Source: Rhytidiadelphus loreus
Taxonomy: Eukaryota > Streptophyta > Bryopsida > Hypnales > Hylocomiaceae
Assembly: GCA_947034895.1 (NCBI GenBank)
Contig: OX344764.1
Location: 66,445,348-66,509,347, forward strand
Length of the DNA: 64,000 nt
Direction: 5' to 3'
The notes under the pieces were generated by a model. That model saw nothing but the letters and a program-made list of their open reading frames with translations, had not been told where the DNA came from and made no database searches. The translations under genes and the position numbers were made by a program. Shown piece by piece: positions 1 through 11,250 of the stretch (position 1 is the stretch's first letter; each line of letters begins with the position of its first letter).

Positions 1-1050
1 ATATTATGCTACTTCTACTTTTGACAAGTGTCAAACCAAAAGTTGTTGTAAGAGAATTATTGATGTGATTGAAGAAGCTTGTGGGCAAGGTTGGTATTGC
101 CTATCAAGCACCACACTAGAGTGACACAAATCTCTTTGATTGTGTTATAATTCATTTGTAGATACATTTCAAATTATTTGAACAAGCAAGAACTTTCATC
201 TAAGGGTATTCAAAAAATCACTATTTCATTTGCGTAAATTTTGGAAAATAGAATAAAATTTCACAAGTGCATAACATTGAAGGTTGAAACATGGTTAGTG
301 TGACTTAGAAAATGACCCATAAGAATACTAATACCATCAATTAGAGTAGACCATGATCTCTTCCAAGGTCATTTTTCTAGTCCAATAAGATTATATTTCT
401 ACAAGTGCATTTTTTGAAAGGATCTCCTAAAATCTTTAACCACTTGTTAATTTAGAAAAGAATGAAAATCTTTGTTATAGACCCTCTTATACCATGACTA
501 CAAGAATAATTGGAAAATAATTCTTTTTGTCATCAACCACTTCAACTATTCCATTTAGGATTAGAGTCTTCAAATTCATGCTTGTAAATACCTACAATAA
601 TACATATATATTCTTAGATTTGGACTACAAGAACTTAGAAGAAGAAAGCCTTTGTTATCAATCACATGAAGAATGAGAAATAACTCCAATTCTTTTGAAA
701 TCAACCTACAATAAGAGTATGTTCATTCAAGGTCCCACAACCAAGCCTTTGGGCAAGGTGTGCACAATAGAACTTCTATAGAATGAACTTTTGTAAGCCA
801 ATAACCTCTCTAAAATTATACTAATTGTTTTCTCAATCCTAGCCAGTATGCATTAAAGTTGTACAAAATAAGTTTTAAAAACAAAACTTTCATTGAATTT
901 GGAATCCGAATGTCACTCTAGTGAATGTAACTTTAATCCATAAGCACCATGAAATTGCAAACCACTAAAAAAAATTCAAATACCAATAAGGCCGCAATCC
1001 CTTTCTAAAGCAATAACCTCTCTAAGAACATGCCCACGGCAATACTCTAA
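1..1050. other. AT-rich intergenic DNA, nothing recognised
   Basis: No reading frame of note, no terminal repeats and no known motif were seen here. Confidence 0.5.
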
Positions 1051-1110
1051 GTGGCGCAAACTTACATGGAGTGTGACTGATTTCCCTACTATTGGCCTAG
1101 TTTGCGCCAC
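1051..1110. repeat. Short inverted repeat (hairpin)
   Basis: GTGGCGCAAAC at 1051-1061 is repeated as its exact reverse complement at 1100-1110, with a loop of about 38 bases. The loop carries a segment (TGACTGATTTCCCTACT) that recurs in direct orientation near 1867-1883, within TTACATGGAGTG-G/T-GACTGATTTCCCTACT. Function unknown; it may be a piece of a decayed mobile element. Confidence 0.5.
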
Positions 1111-1510
1111 TAGGCAAGTCGATGTGCTTGGCTACTGATTAGCCAAGACAGCGTGAGTGCCCCATGGCAGACACACCAAGGCCAAGAAAGTGGCCGGCCA
1201 CCACAAAACATGGTGAGATATGTGCAACACCATATTCTTTTATGCCTCGCATGTGACACTGTATGTGCTGCGACGTAGTCTTCGAGGTACAGAGTACGAA
1301 CTTTGAGGCAATTTTTTCAAGTAGGAACCTCACTTTCTTCAATTCATGGCCACCGAAATAGCTAGCTAAGGTGTCGGAAGGAATTTTGGGGGTCCTCATG
1401 CTAAATTTCTAGGTCCCTTCTTGGCATGTTCGAATCCCGTTTCAACAATGGGGCAAATGAGGACCACATACACCGGGCTCACCTATACAACACTCTAAAC
1501 CCCCCTTTGA

Positions 1511-1529
1511 CCCCCCCCCCCCCCCCCCC
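1511..1529. repeat. Poly-C tract (19 C)
   Basis: An uninterrupted run of 19 C, preceded by other C-rich runs, in otherwise AT-rich DNA. Length polymorphism or assembly error is likely at such a tract. Confidence 0.9.
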
Positions 1530-1715
1530 TCTTTGAGGGTCTTGCTGTGGGGATGCCCTTAATGTACTATTTTCCACCACCGGTCCGGTGCCACTACCTT
1601 ACCTTATGGAAATTCCCTCTAATATCAATATTGCCTACCAGCCAATTTTGGCATTTTGATTAGAAATCCTAATAACATTACGTCAAATCGAAGCTCCATC
1701 TATGAATGACAGGAC

Positions 1716-1812
1716 CTGCGTTGCTTTGCTGAGCTGGTAGGAGACTGTGACTGCAGTTGGGCAAGGTAACTTAAAGTATGCGTCAAGGTCTCAATTCAAG
1801 CACAGTCACATG
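1716..1812 (+). repeat. Possible tRNA-derived SINE fragment
   Basis: TTGCTGAGCTGGTAGGAGAC resembles a tRNA A box, and GGTCTCAATTCAAGC about 60 bases later resembles a B box. No acceptor stem can be formed by eye, so this is not called a tRNA. It could be chance. Confidence 0.2.
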
Positions 1813-2509
1813 ATAACTTAACCTAACCGTCTGGTCCTCCAGCAGCTTTACTTACATGGAGTGGGACTGATTTCCCTACTGGCCCAGTGAAGGCACATCA
1901 GCCTGACATGATTAATAAGACGCTTCTTAACCCGTCGGTCAGGTCACCAGAGCCAAATAGGAAGGTGAGAAAACTTCAGGTAATACAGGCACAGCAGGTC
2001 TCACTGACGGAGTGGGTTCACAGTCTGTAATATGGATGAATTTCATCCATGTGCATTGTGTTCAGTTGGTAGCAGGGTATTTCCGTCCTTTGGGGAGGGG
2101 ATGTTTTGTTCAAAAAAGATACACTTTTTTGGAGAGAGTGTTTAACCAAAAATATATATATATTCTCCCAATTTTAGTGGATGAATTTTCTGAATTCCTA
2201 CAAATTTGTACGACAATATCACTCTTTTGGGATGAATGTACATAGGTTTAAGTTCCATCTACTGATTTTGAATGTTTCACATGCATTAATGTAGATGCAA
2301 ATAGCTTCATTTCCCATGCTACAATCACATTATGCTTCACTTAAAACAAATGAAAAAATTAGGGAAAAAAAGCTTATGCTCTAAAGCTTTGGGAATGGTC
2401 TATCATAGCATGGAGATGCAACAAATGCAAAATGGTGTGTGTTCAATGCAGTTCAAATCCATGTAGAGTCTAAATCTATATTGATTGACTATATTTCATC
2501 AAAATTGCT

Positions 2510-3443
2510 TTAACCCTTAAAGGACCGTCACTATAGTTTCACCAAAAACGCTCCAAAACTACCATTTCTAGTACAAGTACCAAAAATTTGAAAAAAAACT
2601 TTTTTTTGACATATCTAACCATAGGATCTTGTATTATATAGTATTGAAAACATGTGGTAAAAATTTCAGACATTTCCACCGGGTGGATTGCAAGATAAAA
2701 GCATTCACATTAACTAAAATCATTTTTTTGGCCCTGCGAAAAGCAGGGCAGCTGCATTTCACAAGCTCACATTTCTATGTAAAAATGACCTAAATAGTGG
2801 TGCTTCTTTGGATTTGTTTTCCTAGACAAGTTGGCCACATGCTTGAAAAATTTCAGATCATTTGGAATAGTACAACATATAGGAAAAAAATAGTAAGTAG
2901 GTAGTAGTAGAGAATGATTAAAAATACTAAATTATTTACAATTTAAATATGGAATTGAAAATTTTCAATCCCAATGGTCGAAATGTTGTAATAATGTATC
3001 TACATCCTACGATTTTATTTTTGTCCAAAAATATTGAAAATTGGGTAAGATAAAGGATTTCAAAGTTTATTTTAGAGTAAGAAATCCAAAACTGCCCGCA
3101 AACAAAAAATCTTCATAACTTTTGACTCATTGATCAAAATGGAATGATTCAAAGCTTTTTGTGTATATAAAATTCTAGAAAATCAATTCCAAATTTTTGT
3201 TTCTGAAAAAAGTAATTTTTTTTATCTGCCCAAGCTGCCCAGCTGGGGAAAAAAAGTAACATATTACACTATAACTTTTGACTCGTATTTCCAAATGTCA
3301 TGAAATTTGGTGCATATGAAAGATCTTCCTTGCCCTCACTTTCTATTAAAATTTCAGCCTCAAATATGAAAATCTCCGCTCGTAGGTACCTGCCCAAAAT
3401 TTCTATACAGCCAAAAAACACAGTCCGGTCCTTTAGGGGTTAA
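2510..3443. mobile_element. TTAA-bounded repeat, copy A (926 bp)
   Basis: Both ends sit on TTAA. The left end reads TTAA-CCCTTAAAGGACCG and the right end, reverse-complemented, reads TTAA-CCCCTAAAGGACCG. A long stretch of the interior (about 2514-3220) recurs in inverted orientation at 37530-38201. There is no coding capacity, so it is a non-autonomous element. TTAA target sites with CCC-starting ends are the hallmark of piggyBac-type transposons, but that class assignment is inference from the ends only. Confidence 0.7.
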
Positions 3444-4217
3444 AATGACATTTTCAATGCAATTAATCAAATGCCCAAAATATTATCAAAAAATTTAAGA
3501 TCTAATTATAGAATCTTATCCTTGACTAATGTACATGAGTTTCTAGATTTTTTTTTAATGCATTATGATCAAATGGATTGAAAAATGATAATTTGAATTC
3601 CTTGTAACCTACCCTATAGTAGGCAACAAGGGTGCACGTGATTTAGAAGTTTGTATGGTTACATTAGTGTGTAACAACTTTGAGTTAGCAAGAGACCATG
3701 ATAATTTATAATTTATGCTCTGTAAACCTTGAACTTCAATAGTTTTATTGATAAAGGAAAATAATCTATTATTGGTATGAAATTATTTAAGAAGCAATTA
3801 ATTTGTGAAATATTGATAGAATATTTTTTATTTATTATGTTATTATATTGCATTATTATTATGTTAAGTATAACCCTTAAGGCCTATCAACTTCTTGGGA
3901 GCATTGGTTGGAAACAACTCAATCTACTTTGAATTCTTTTTTGGCGAGCATATGGATGTGCTTGAATTTTTAAAATTATAACCTTATAAAAGTAAAGATT
4001 AGATGCATGAGGATATATGGAGTTGTTGTGAAAAAAATTGGCAATTAGATATGTAGATTATAGCAACTTTACATGATTGCGATTTTTTTCTAAAATGAAA
4101 AACAAAATGTCTTTTGAGGATGAAGATATACCAAAACATGAAGAACCTAAGTTTTTGTATACAAAGAAAAATGGATTAGGATTTAGAGTGTATGTGTTCT
4201 ATTGTTCATCTTAGAAT
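3444..4217. other. AT-rich intergenic DNA, nothing recognised
   Basis: Only short random open frames; no terminal repeats seen. Confidence 0.4.
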
Positions 4218-5206
4218 TTAACCTCTAAAGATGGAGGATATTTTTCACGAGAAAATGTCAAAAAGTTGCCAGTTTGGGGTGCATTGACCAAAATTGAAAA
4301 TTGAATTTTTATTTTTTATTCCAACCATACAAAATTGTATTAAAACATTGTGCCAATATTGTGGAAAAATGTTGTCCCATTTGACTACATGGATTTTTAG
4401 ATTATACCATTTGAAGGTTGAACAAATTAATTTATTGATCCACCAGACTAGAACAACAAACCAATAGTCTCCTTGGATTACATTTTTTCTCTAAGAAAAT
4501 GTGGGTTTACACCTTTCATTAGTATATCTTGTCAAGTACACTCATGTAAAATTTCAAAAGCAAATAAAGGATTCATCTTGCTCTAAATTGTCTTGCAATA
4601 TGAAGAGGTCAAATAATGACAATACACTAGATAATTTTTGATGTTTTTTGTGCATTGATGAATTTCTTTTTGTTATACAAGTGGTGAATGCATAGAGACA
4701 AACTTGTTGAATATCTGGGAAAAAAAATTCAAAAATCAATGACTACATAGATTGTAAGATTTTAGGTTTGAAGTTAATCAAGGAAAATGATTTTTTTTCA
4801 AAATTGCTTGACACAGTTAACAAATTTGACTCTTCTCAAAGTGGGATTTTTGAACTGAAACTATTTTTCTTTGACCAAAATTATGCTCCAAGAGGGCCCA
4901 AAGCCAATTGACCTTGTTTTGCAGGAATGGAAAAAAAAAATTCCTCACTTCAAACTTTACAATCTTTCAATCCATGCAATCAAATGATCTCAAATTTTTT
5001 CAACACGATTTCATAGTAGTCTTCTACACTTTTGTACGGTTAGAGTTCAAAAAAACAAGTTTTTATTTTCAATTTTGGGCAGTTTTTAACAATTTCACTT
5101 CCCCCCAATCCCTTTAAGGGGCAAAATTCCCACCCACCAAAATCTGGTTGGATTTCTTTCCCTTTATTCAGCAAAATGGGCGGCTAAAATCCCCTTGAAG
5201 GGTTAA
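4218..5206. mobile_element. TTAA-bounded repeat, copy B (about 981 bp)
   Basis: The left end is TTAA-CCTCTAAAG; the right end is CCTTGAAGGG-TTAA. The interior carries a phrase shared by other copies, about a 'ttgactacatggatt...gattata' stretch near 4380-4410. Ends are more diverged than in the 2.5 kb copy. No coding capacity. Confidence 0.5.
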
Positions 5207-6104
5207 TTTGACACTACACTAATGGTATATCATGTGGGACTGCAACTACAACAGCATCAGCAAGGATAGGATGAAGGGATGATCAGTACAACCCAGGCGG
5301 GACCGAAATGGGCGACGGAAGCCTCTCACCTGCTTATTCAATGTGGATCGCCTCTCCCATACTATTCAGTACCCCTGGGATCAACATTTATCCTTTGGGC
5401 AAAAGGACTAATAAACGTCTTCATCAGGACCACCCAAGTTCCAAATTTAATCTTGCCAACTGGCATCTAGAGCCCACGGAAAACCAAATGTTCACTAAGG
5501 GACACTTTACACTAGAGGCCATCGCGACATTCCTCTTAGGCTGATTGTACAAATTTCAGCCTTTTGTCCAATCACAAGGTAGGATTTGGGGCTTCTCACA
5601 CAAAAAATTGGCATGGCCTCCAAGTGTAAAGTGTCATTAAGTTAGGGATTCATTTTTAATGAAATTCAATAATAAAAAATTGGCAATCATATTGCTCTAC
5701 TACAAATAAATGCTCAACTATGATTATGGTAAGAAAATAACATTCTCAACTAGGGATCCATATCCAACATATAGGGTGCAATTATTTCCAACCAAAGCTT
5801 GGAATGTTTTTTTTCCTCCTTTTCAAGGTTGAGACTAATAAGGTCATGACACATGTCCCGAAGTAGTGAGCAAGAAAGTAGGAAGTGGTGAGTGGAAAAG
5901 TAATTCTTGAATGATTGAAATTGGAAGAATTTACACATTCATTTGGGTATGGGTTTAGACCAACTTTTGGCTTCCAAAATTCATAGTATTTTCAATTCAA
6001 AGCATAAAATTACCAAAAAAAAACTAATCCTTGCTATTTCTATCTTCTTACATGGCAAAAAGTTTACATTGCCTTATGCTACTCCAGAACATGTATGGAA
6101 TTGC
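5207..6104. other. Intergenic DNA, nothing recognised
   Basis: The overlapping open frames near 5280-5540 have no recognisable motif and are taken as chance. Confidence 0.4.
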
Positions 6105-6679
6105 TTAACCCCCTAATGCAAGTTGCCCCTGTTCATATGGTGTCCATATAGAGAATTGCATTTATTGTAGCATAGTGGATCGTATCATATGGGGCTAATT
6201 TTTTTTTGTATCCTTACAATAACAATAGGAGAGGATATTATGAAATTTGCATAATTTTTTAATAAGCACAGCATTGTGAAAGATTTTCTTGTATTTGGCG
6301 CAGTAATGAAGGAATACAAAAACACTAGACCACATTGTGGTTCCTACCTGCATTAAGGTGGGAAGTTCTAAAAACACACATGCTCTAAAATTGCCCACCT
6401 CTTCAAATGTACACTATCTATGCATATTGCCTTTTCATAGCCTTCAACAATATATAAACAATTTACATTTTAGGAGGTGAGTGATTTTAGAGCCCTATGC
6501 CATTTCAACTTCAAAATTTCATAAGTAATTCCACAAGGCTCCAAAAAATATGAAACGACTTAGGTTAGATGCCAATTCCACTTGTCTTTCAAGGAATATT
6601 TTACTGAAACTTCACCTCCCCAAAATCCAGTTTCAACTCTTAAATAGGCAATTTATGCACCGCCTACATTAGGGGTTAA
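6105..6679. mobile_element. TTAA-bounded repeat, CCCCTAATG subfamily (567 bp)
   Basis: The left end is TTAA-CCCCCTAATG and the right end is CATTAGGGG-TTAA. Its interior (about 6400-6630) matches 9620-9860 in inverted orientation, for example around TATGAAACGACTTAGGTTAG versus the complement at 9690-9711. Non-coding. Confidence 0.6.
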
Positions 6680-7032
6680 GTGGTCCACTATGGGTGGTTC
6701 TACCATAAGTGAACCATAAGTGAAGATACATTCAAGTGTGGCTAGCAAAGCTGGTTTGTTTTTTGAGATAGGATAGGTAATTTTGGAAACAAACAACAGC
6801 TATTGAGTGCTTGCTTGTGTTTTGGGTTAAATGACTGACCTCTCCTATTGCTCACATCAAGTGCTGATTGTGTCAGCTCTACCTTTCAGTCTTTCACTAT
6901 CGTGGATATCGGGTTTCAATTCTTCAGAACAACATGCCGGTCTTCAACTAAATTGTTGGGGTACGTTAGTGTACCAGACAGTAAGTTACTCCAAGGCTCG
7001 ATTATCATTGTTCTTTGGACATGGGGTAGGGG

Positions 7033-7264
7033 TTAACCCTTGAAAGGCCCTTGGGGTCTCTGTATATGACCTGTATTTAGCCTTATAACTCTTCACATGT
7101 GGTTTAATAGATGAATTGTGATACATTTTTATTTACATACTATCATGATCAATAATTTACTTTGTACTCAAAAGTATTTAGTCAATGTTTTTTTTATCAA
7201 ATACCATTGAATTCATAGTATATTATAACGGCCGTAAAGGGCTTTCGGGACTTTCAAGGATTAA
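7033..7264. mobile_element. TTAA-bounded repeat, short copy (224 bp)
   Basis: The left end is TTAA-CCCTTGAAAGGCCC; the right end, reverse-complemented, is TTAA-TCCTTGAAAGTCCC. It is a compact MITE-like member of the TTAA family. Confidence 0.65.
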
Positions 7265-9435
7265 TTTAGGAAGGAATACGGTCTTGATTCGAGTTGGTGA
7301 CAAAAAAAATGGCATTTAATTTTTAATTTACGAAAAAATTGATCTAATTTCAAACCTATGTTGACTACAATTAACCCCTCGCCACTTAGCCATGGTCGAT
7401 GTGCAATGGATGTTTCTCGACCAGTGTGGAGAATAAATTTCTCATGGCATCAATTTCTACATAAAGAGTTGAACTCACCGTTTTGATTGATTGTTACCTT
7501 CAAGGTATGTCGAAGGTGATTTCTCCATTAGATTTTTGTGGACTACATTTTCAGATTATAACATTTGATCTTGGATGTTCCATAATTCTCTCACTTTTTC
7601 AGCGGCCCCAAAACGTCCCCTCTGACAGTGAGGGTTTAAGGATGATAATAGGATGCATAAAACTCTTAATCTCTCACATGATTAAAAAAAATTTTAAGTG
7701 AAATTTTCAACAACTAAAGATCTCTTGAACTTTTTACCACTAGTAGAAATATAGTCACAAGAAGAGCATCATTCAACTGGTCTAATTTTTCATATGAGTT
7801 CTCTCATGGATCATTTTTTTAATTCATGCAAACCATAATTCACACATGCACTTTTCATTCAACAAAATGTAACCTGGAAGTTTGATATACATCACAAGAT
7901 CTATACAGCTAGGATATCAAACTTGCAAAAATGCCTTGGATATTTTATTTATTAGTAAATTTTTTCTTCTAAATTTTTAAAATAATTATTGAATTTTTTT
8001 TCCATGGAAGCAAAATATATATTTTTACTATAGAAAAGACTTTTTGCAGTTTTTAAGGTGCCAAATTTGTTCATTTGCAAAAGAAACCTAAAAAAATTAT
8101 TTGGATTGCCAATTAGGAAATTCAAAGGTTGTTTTCTATGTGTGTATTTGGGTGAGCAAGAGCTATGATTGGCCATGAAATTTCCAAGGTCAAATGAATC
8201 TATGCTTGATCGTTGAATAATGTTGTGGGAAACATCATTGATAAAGACAATACTATTGTAGGTGTAAGATAAGTATGGTAGAAAATGATTCTAAAAAATT
8301 AGATGCCAAAAAATTTGGGAGATTATTTTTAATTAAAAATTTTAGAGAGTAGGTGAGTTGTCTCTTTTGAGGAGATAATGAAGAAAAAAACTTTGGTAGT
8401 GACACAAAATAGAATAAACAACAAACCTAAATGCTTGTATTTTATTCTAGGGATTTCAAGATTATAAAATAAGTATTTGGTTTTATTGAAACCATTTTGT
8501 TTTCTCTCTTGAAGTGAAAATGTTGTTTAAGGATAAATATTGAATGAATTGTATTTGAAACCCCTTTAAAAACTAGAAATAGTCAAAATAGTGAAGATGT
8601 ATCATAAATTACAATTTAGAAAAATATTTTAGTTATGGATTTCAAACAATAAAAGTAAACTATAATCTATAAATTGTATCCATATAGTTAAACCAAATGT
8701 TGCGCCTATCCAATATATTCATAATACTCAAGTCCTAAAATTGAAAATTCCTTCTAAAATTGATTATAGATTTAATATTTGTAATTTTTCACAAGCATTT
8801 TTTGCATTGAGTTCAAAATGTTAAGTCCTAATTATATAGTTTTTTCAGGAATTTCATTCCATTTATTTTTGTTATTTTCAGGGTCTTTTTTTTTCAATAT
8901 GAAAAAGGTTTTTTTTCGAGATTGAACATGCTTGTATCCCTTGAATCATATAATATTTACAAAGAAATATTTCAAAAATCTATACCATACAAATGCAAGA
9001 GACCAAACACAAGATCAAAAAAGTATTTAGATGAATGGAAAATGAAGATTATGTGTGTTTGGGATATATTTGTGTTCATTAGTTGTTCGAAACTTGAACA
9101 TTTGTCTAGTTCTTTAGGTGTTAAATCAAATAATAATAATCATTGTTAACATTTTTAGATTGTTCCATAAATGCATGCATCTTACTATTCATCTAATAAA
9201 TGATTTGTTACTTATCATTTGATTATTAGTATGATTGAAAATAGTATGTAATAATATTATTTTTGTTTGTAGACAAGTATAAATCCAAAAGCTCTATGTA
9301 AGAATGACTTAACTTGTAGTTCAAATTGCATTCTTCCCCTGCCACTTCAAAAATTTGGATCATTTACCGTGTTGGAATTATAGGCTTTGCAATTGTATTT
9401 TTATATAGTAGCATGAATGCCTAGAAGTGATGGTT
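7265..9435. other. AT-rich intergenic DNA, nothing recognised
   Basis: No terminal repeats or coding motifs noticed; the small open frames have low-complexity AT-rich composition. Confidence 0.4.
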
Positions 9436-9948
9436 AAAATTAGCAACACCACTCTTTTCTAATGGGTGCGGATGAGGGTCATTTCAAAGAGCGCCCCTAA
9501 AACTCTCAAATGTTTATGTTTGCTTGATTTTTTGTTTATGTAAAAGGTGATAGGTATCCATTGTTATTGCAAGTGATGGAGTAAGGTAGTTTGCTCTTAA
9601 AGTGACCATTTAAGAGCTGATTGTCTTTTCGGGGAAGCTAAACCCCTTAAAATAATTTTCAGTAAATTTTCGCAGGAAGAGAAATGGAATTAGCATCTAA
9701 CCCAAGTTGTTTCATATTTTTTTGACCTTTGTGGAATTAGTTATGAGTTTTTGAAGTTGAAACGCAACGGTCACTAAAAGAGACCATCTCTTGAAATGTA
9801 CATTGTCAGTACATTGAAGAAAGCAAAATGCACCCCTGCATCATGATCACTTTTAGAGCATGGGCGCTTTTAGAGTAGACTACCGTACACCTAGAACAAA
9901 GACCAATGTTATCTTTATGCCACCTCCACCTATAGGTTCGGGGGTTAA
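9436..9948. mobile_element. Inverted relative of the 6.1 kb TTAA repeat
   Basis: The reverse complement of 9620-9860 matches 6380-6630. The right border is GGGG-TTAA at 9941-9948; the left border is eroded and set approximately. The TTAA at 9945-9948 is shared with another family end that begins CCCTTAAGCGCTCC, a start also seen near 51521. Confidence 0.45.
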
Positions 9949-10117
9949 CCCTTAAGCGCTCCGATGCCTATATTTTGGAAGATGAACAAAGGGCTTCGAT
10001 GTGTTGTTCTATCCAACTAACTTTTCATTCATCCAATGTAACACTTGAATCTTGAAAAGACAACCTTCCTTAAGGATCAATTTTATGAAATTGCGGTAAA
10101 TGATATTTCTATAGGTC

Positions 10118-11250
10118 CATTGGGTGTTTTTGTATATATTGCCTCATATTGGCAATGGCAAGGAAATCATTGAGCCCCCTTACATTATGAGACATAATTC
10201 TTAGCTTCATAACTTGTGTGGATCAAGGGAATACCGAGCGTCCTCTGCACAGTCTGAAGAAATGGCCCTCCTATAGCCCCATGCATCGATAGTAGGGCCA
10301 GGGGTGATTATTGTAACACATACTTGCAATGGAAGGGATTGGTCACCCGTACGCATCCTCGCTGACGCCTTGATATTTCTCATAGATAAATCGCCCATTG
10401 CACTAAGCTCTGATGTAGGTGGATCACTTGCAAACCATCGTGGAAGTAAACCCGAGATGTGATTAAACACTGGTATGGATAGTGATGTGTCAGTCTCTAG
10501 GGAAGAAGCAACATGCATCAAATGGCCTTGGGGATCACTTGAGTCAAGGCCAGTAGCTTCGAATATGTCATTAGCCAACGCAAGCAGAAGTTACTCATTG
10601 TGGGCAATGGGTCTAGAGGTAGACTCCATGGCTTCATAATTTTGAGTAGCTGGAGGAGAGTTGGATTGGACTTGGAGCCGTAAGACTGAGGAGGAACTTG
10701 GGTGGATAGTACCATGTTGGATGTCAATAGGATGAGGGCATGCATTGATTGGCGCATGAGACAAGTGCTGGTGATGATAAGGTGATGGTTCTTTCGAAAT
10801 GGAGACAAGTATTGGATGAGGTTGTGCCGTAGCTACTGGCGGTGAGTTTAGAAAGTTGTAGGAGAGCTTGGCACTTGACTTATCTGGATGCTGAGAAGTT
10901 AATGTATCATAGGATTTCAGAATTGGGTCTTGACCCTGAGTGGCAAGCTTGACAATAGACTGAAGAGTCTTTGGTGTTACAACATAATTGACAAGATTTG
11001 ACTCCTATTTGTATAATTTATGGTCAGCTTGCTCTTGTTTTAGCGCCTTGAGGTTGGCTTGGTGGCATTCAATAGAGGTTCTTCGGGCCCAGTCTTGATC
11101 AGAGGCCTAGAAGAGCTGGGGCAGTTCATTTTTTGGGCAAGTCTCTCTAATTTTGCCACCTCTGCTTGTTTATCATGGCGCCGTTCAACTGGTATTTGTC
11201 TCTCCCAATACATATTGGAGTTGGCTTGCGGTGCTGGATTTCAATGAATA
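10118..11250 (-). pseudogene. Inverted 5' part of a LINE: ORF1 end and start of ORF2 endonuclease
   Basis: Read on the minus strand, a Ser/Pro-rich open region runs from about 11250 down to a TGA at 10209-10207, interrupted by several stops. Its early part has a charged stretch (ERRHDKQAEVAKLERLAQKM). The TGA overlaps the ATG at 10210-10208 in an ATGA arrangement. The second frame starts MKLRIMSHNVRGLND, the typical N-terminus of the apurinic endonuclease domain of plant L1-type LINE ORF2, and homology is lost after about 30 residues. The rest of the endonuclease lies on the opposite strand from about 11.3 kb, so this block is the 5' part of the same element in inverted orientation. Assigning the upstream frame to ORF1 rests on position and the overlap, not on a recognised domain. 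Confidence 0.6.

Noticed and set aside
1380..1450. Possible tRNA B box (GTTCGAATCCCG)
   Set aside because: No A box or pairing acceptor, D and anticodon stems could be found at the right distances.
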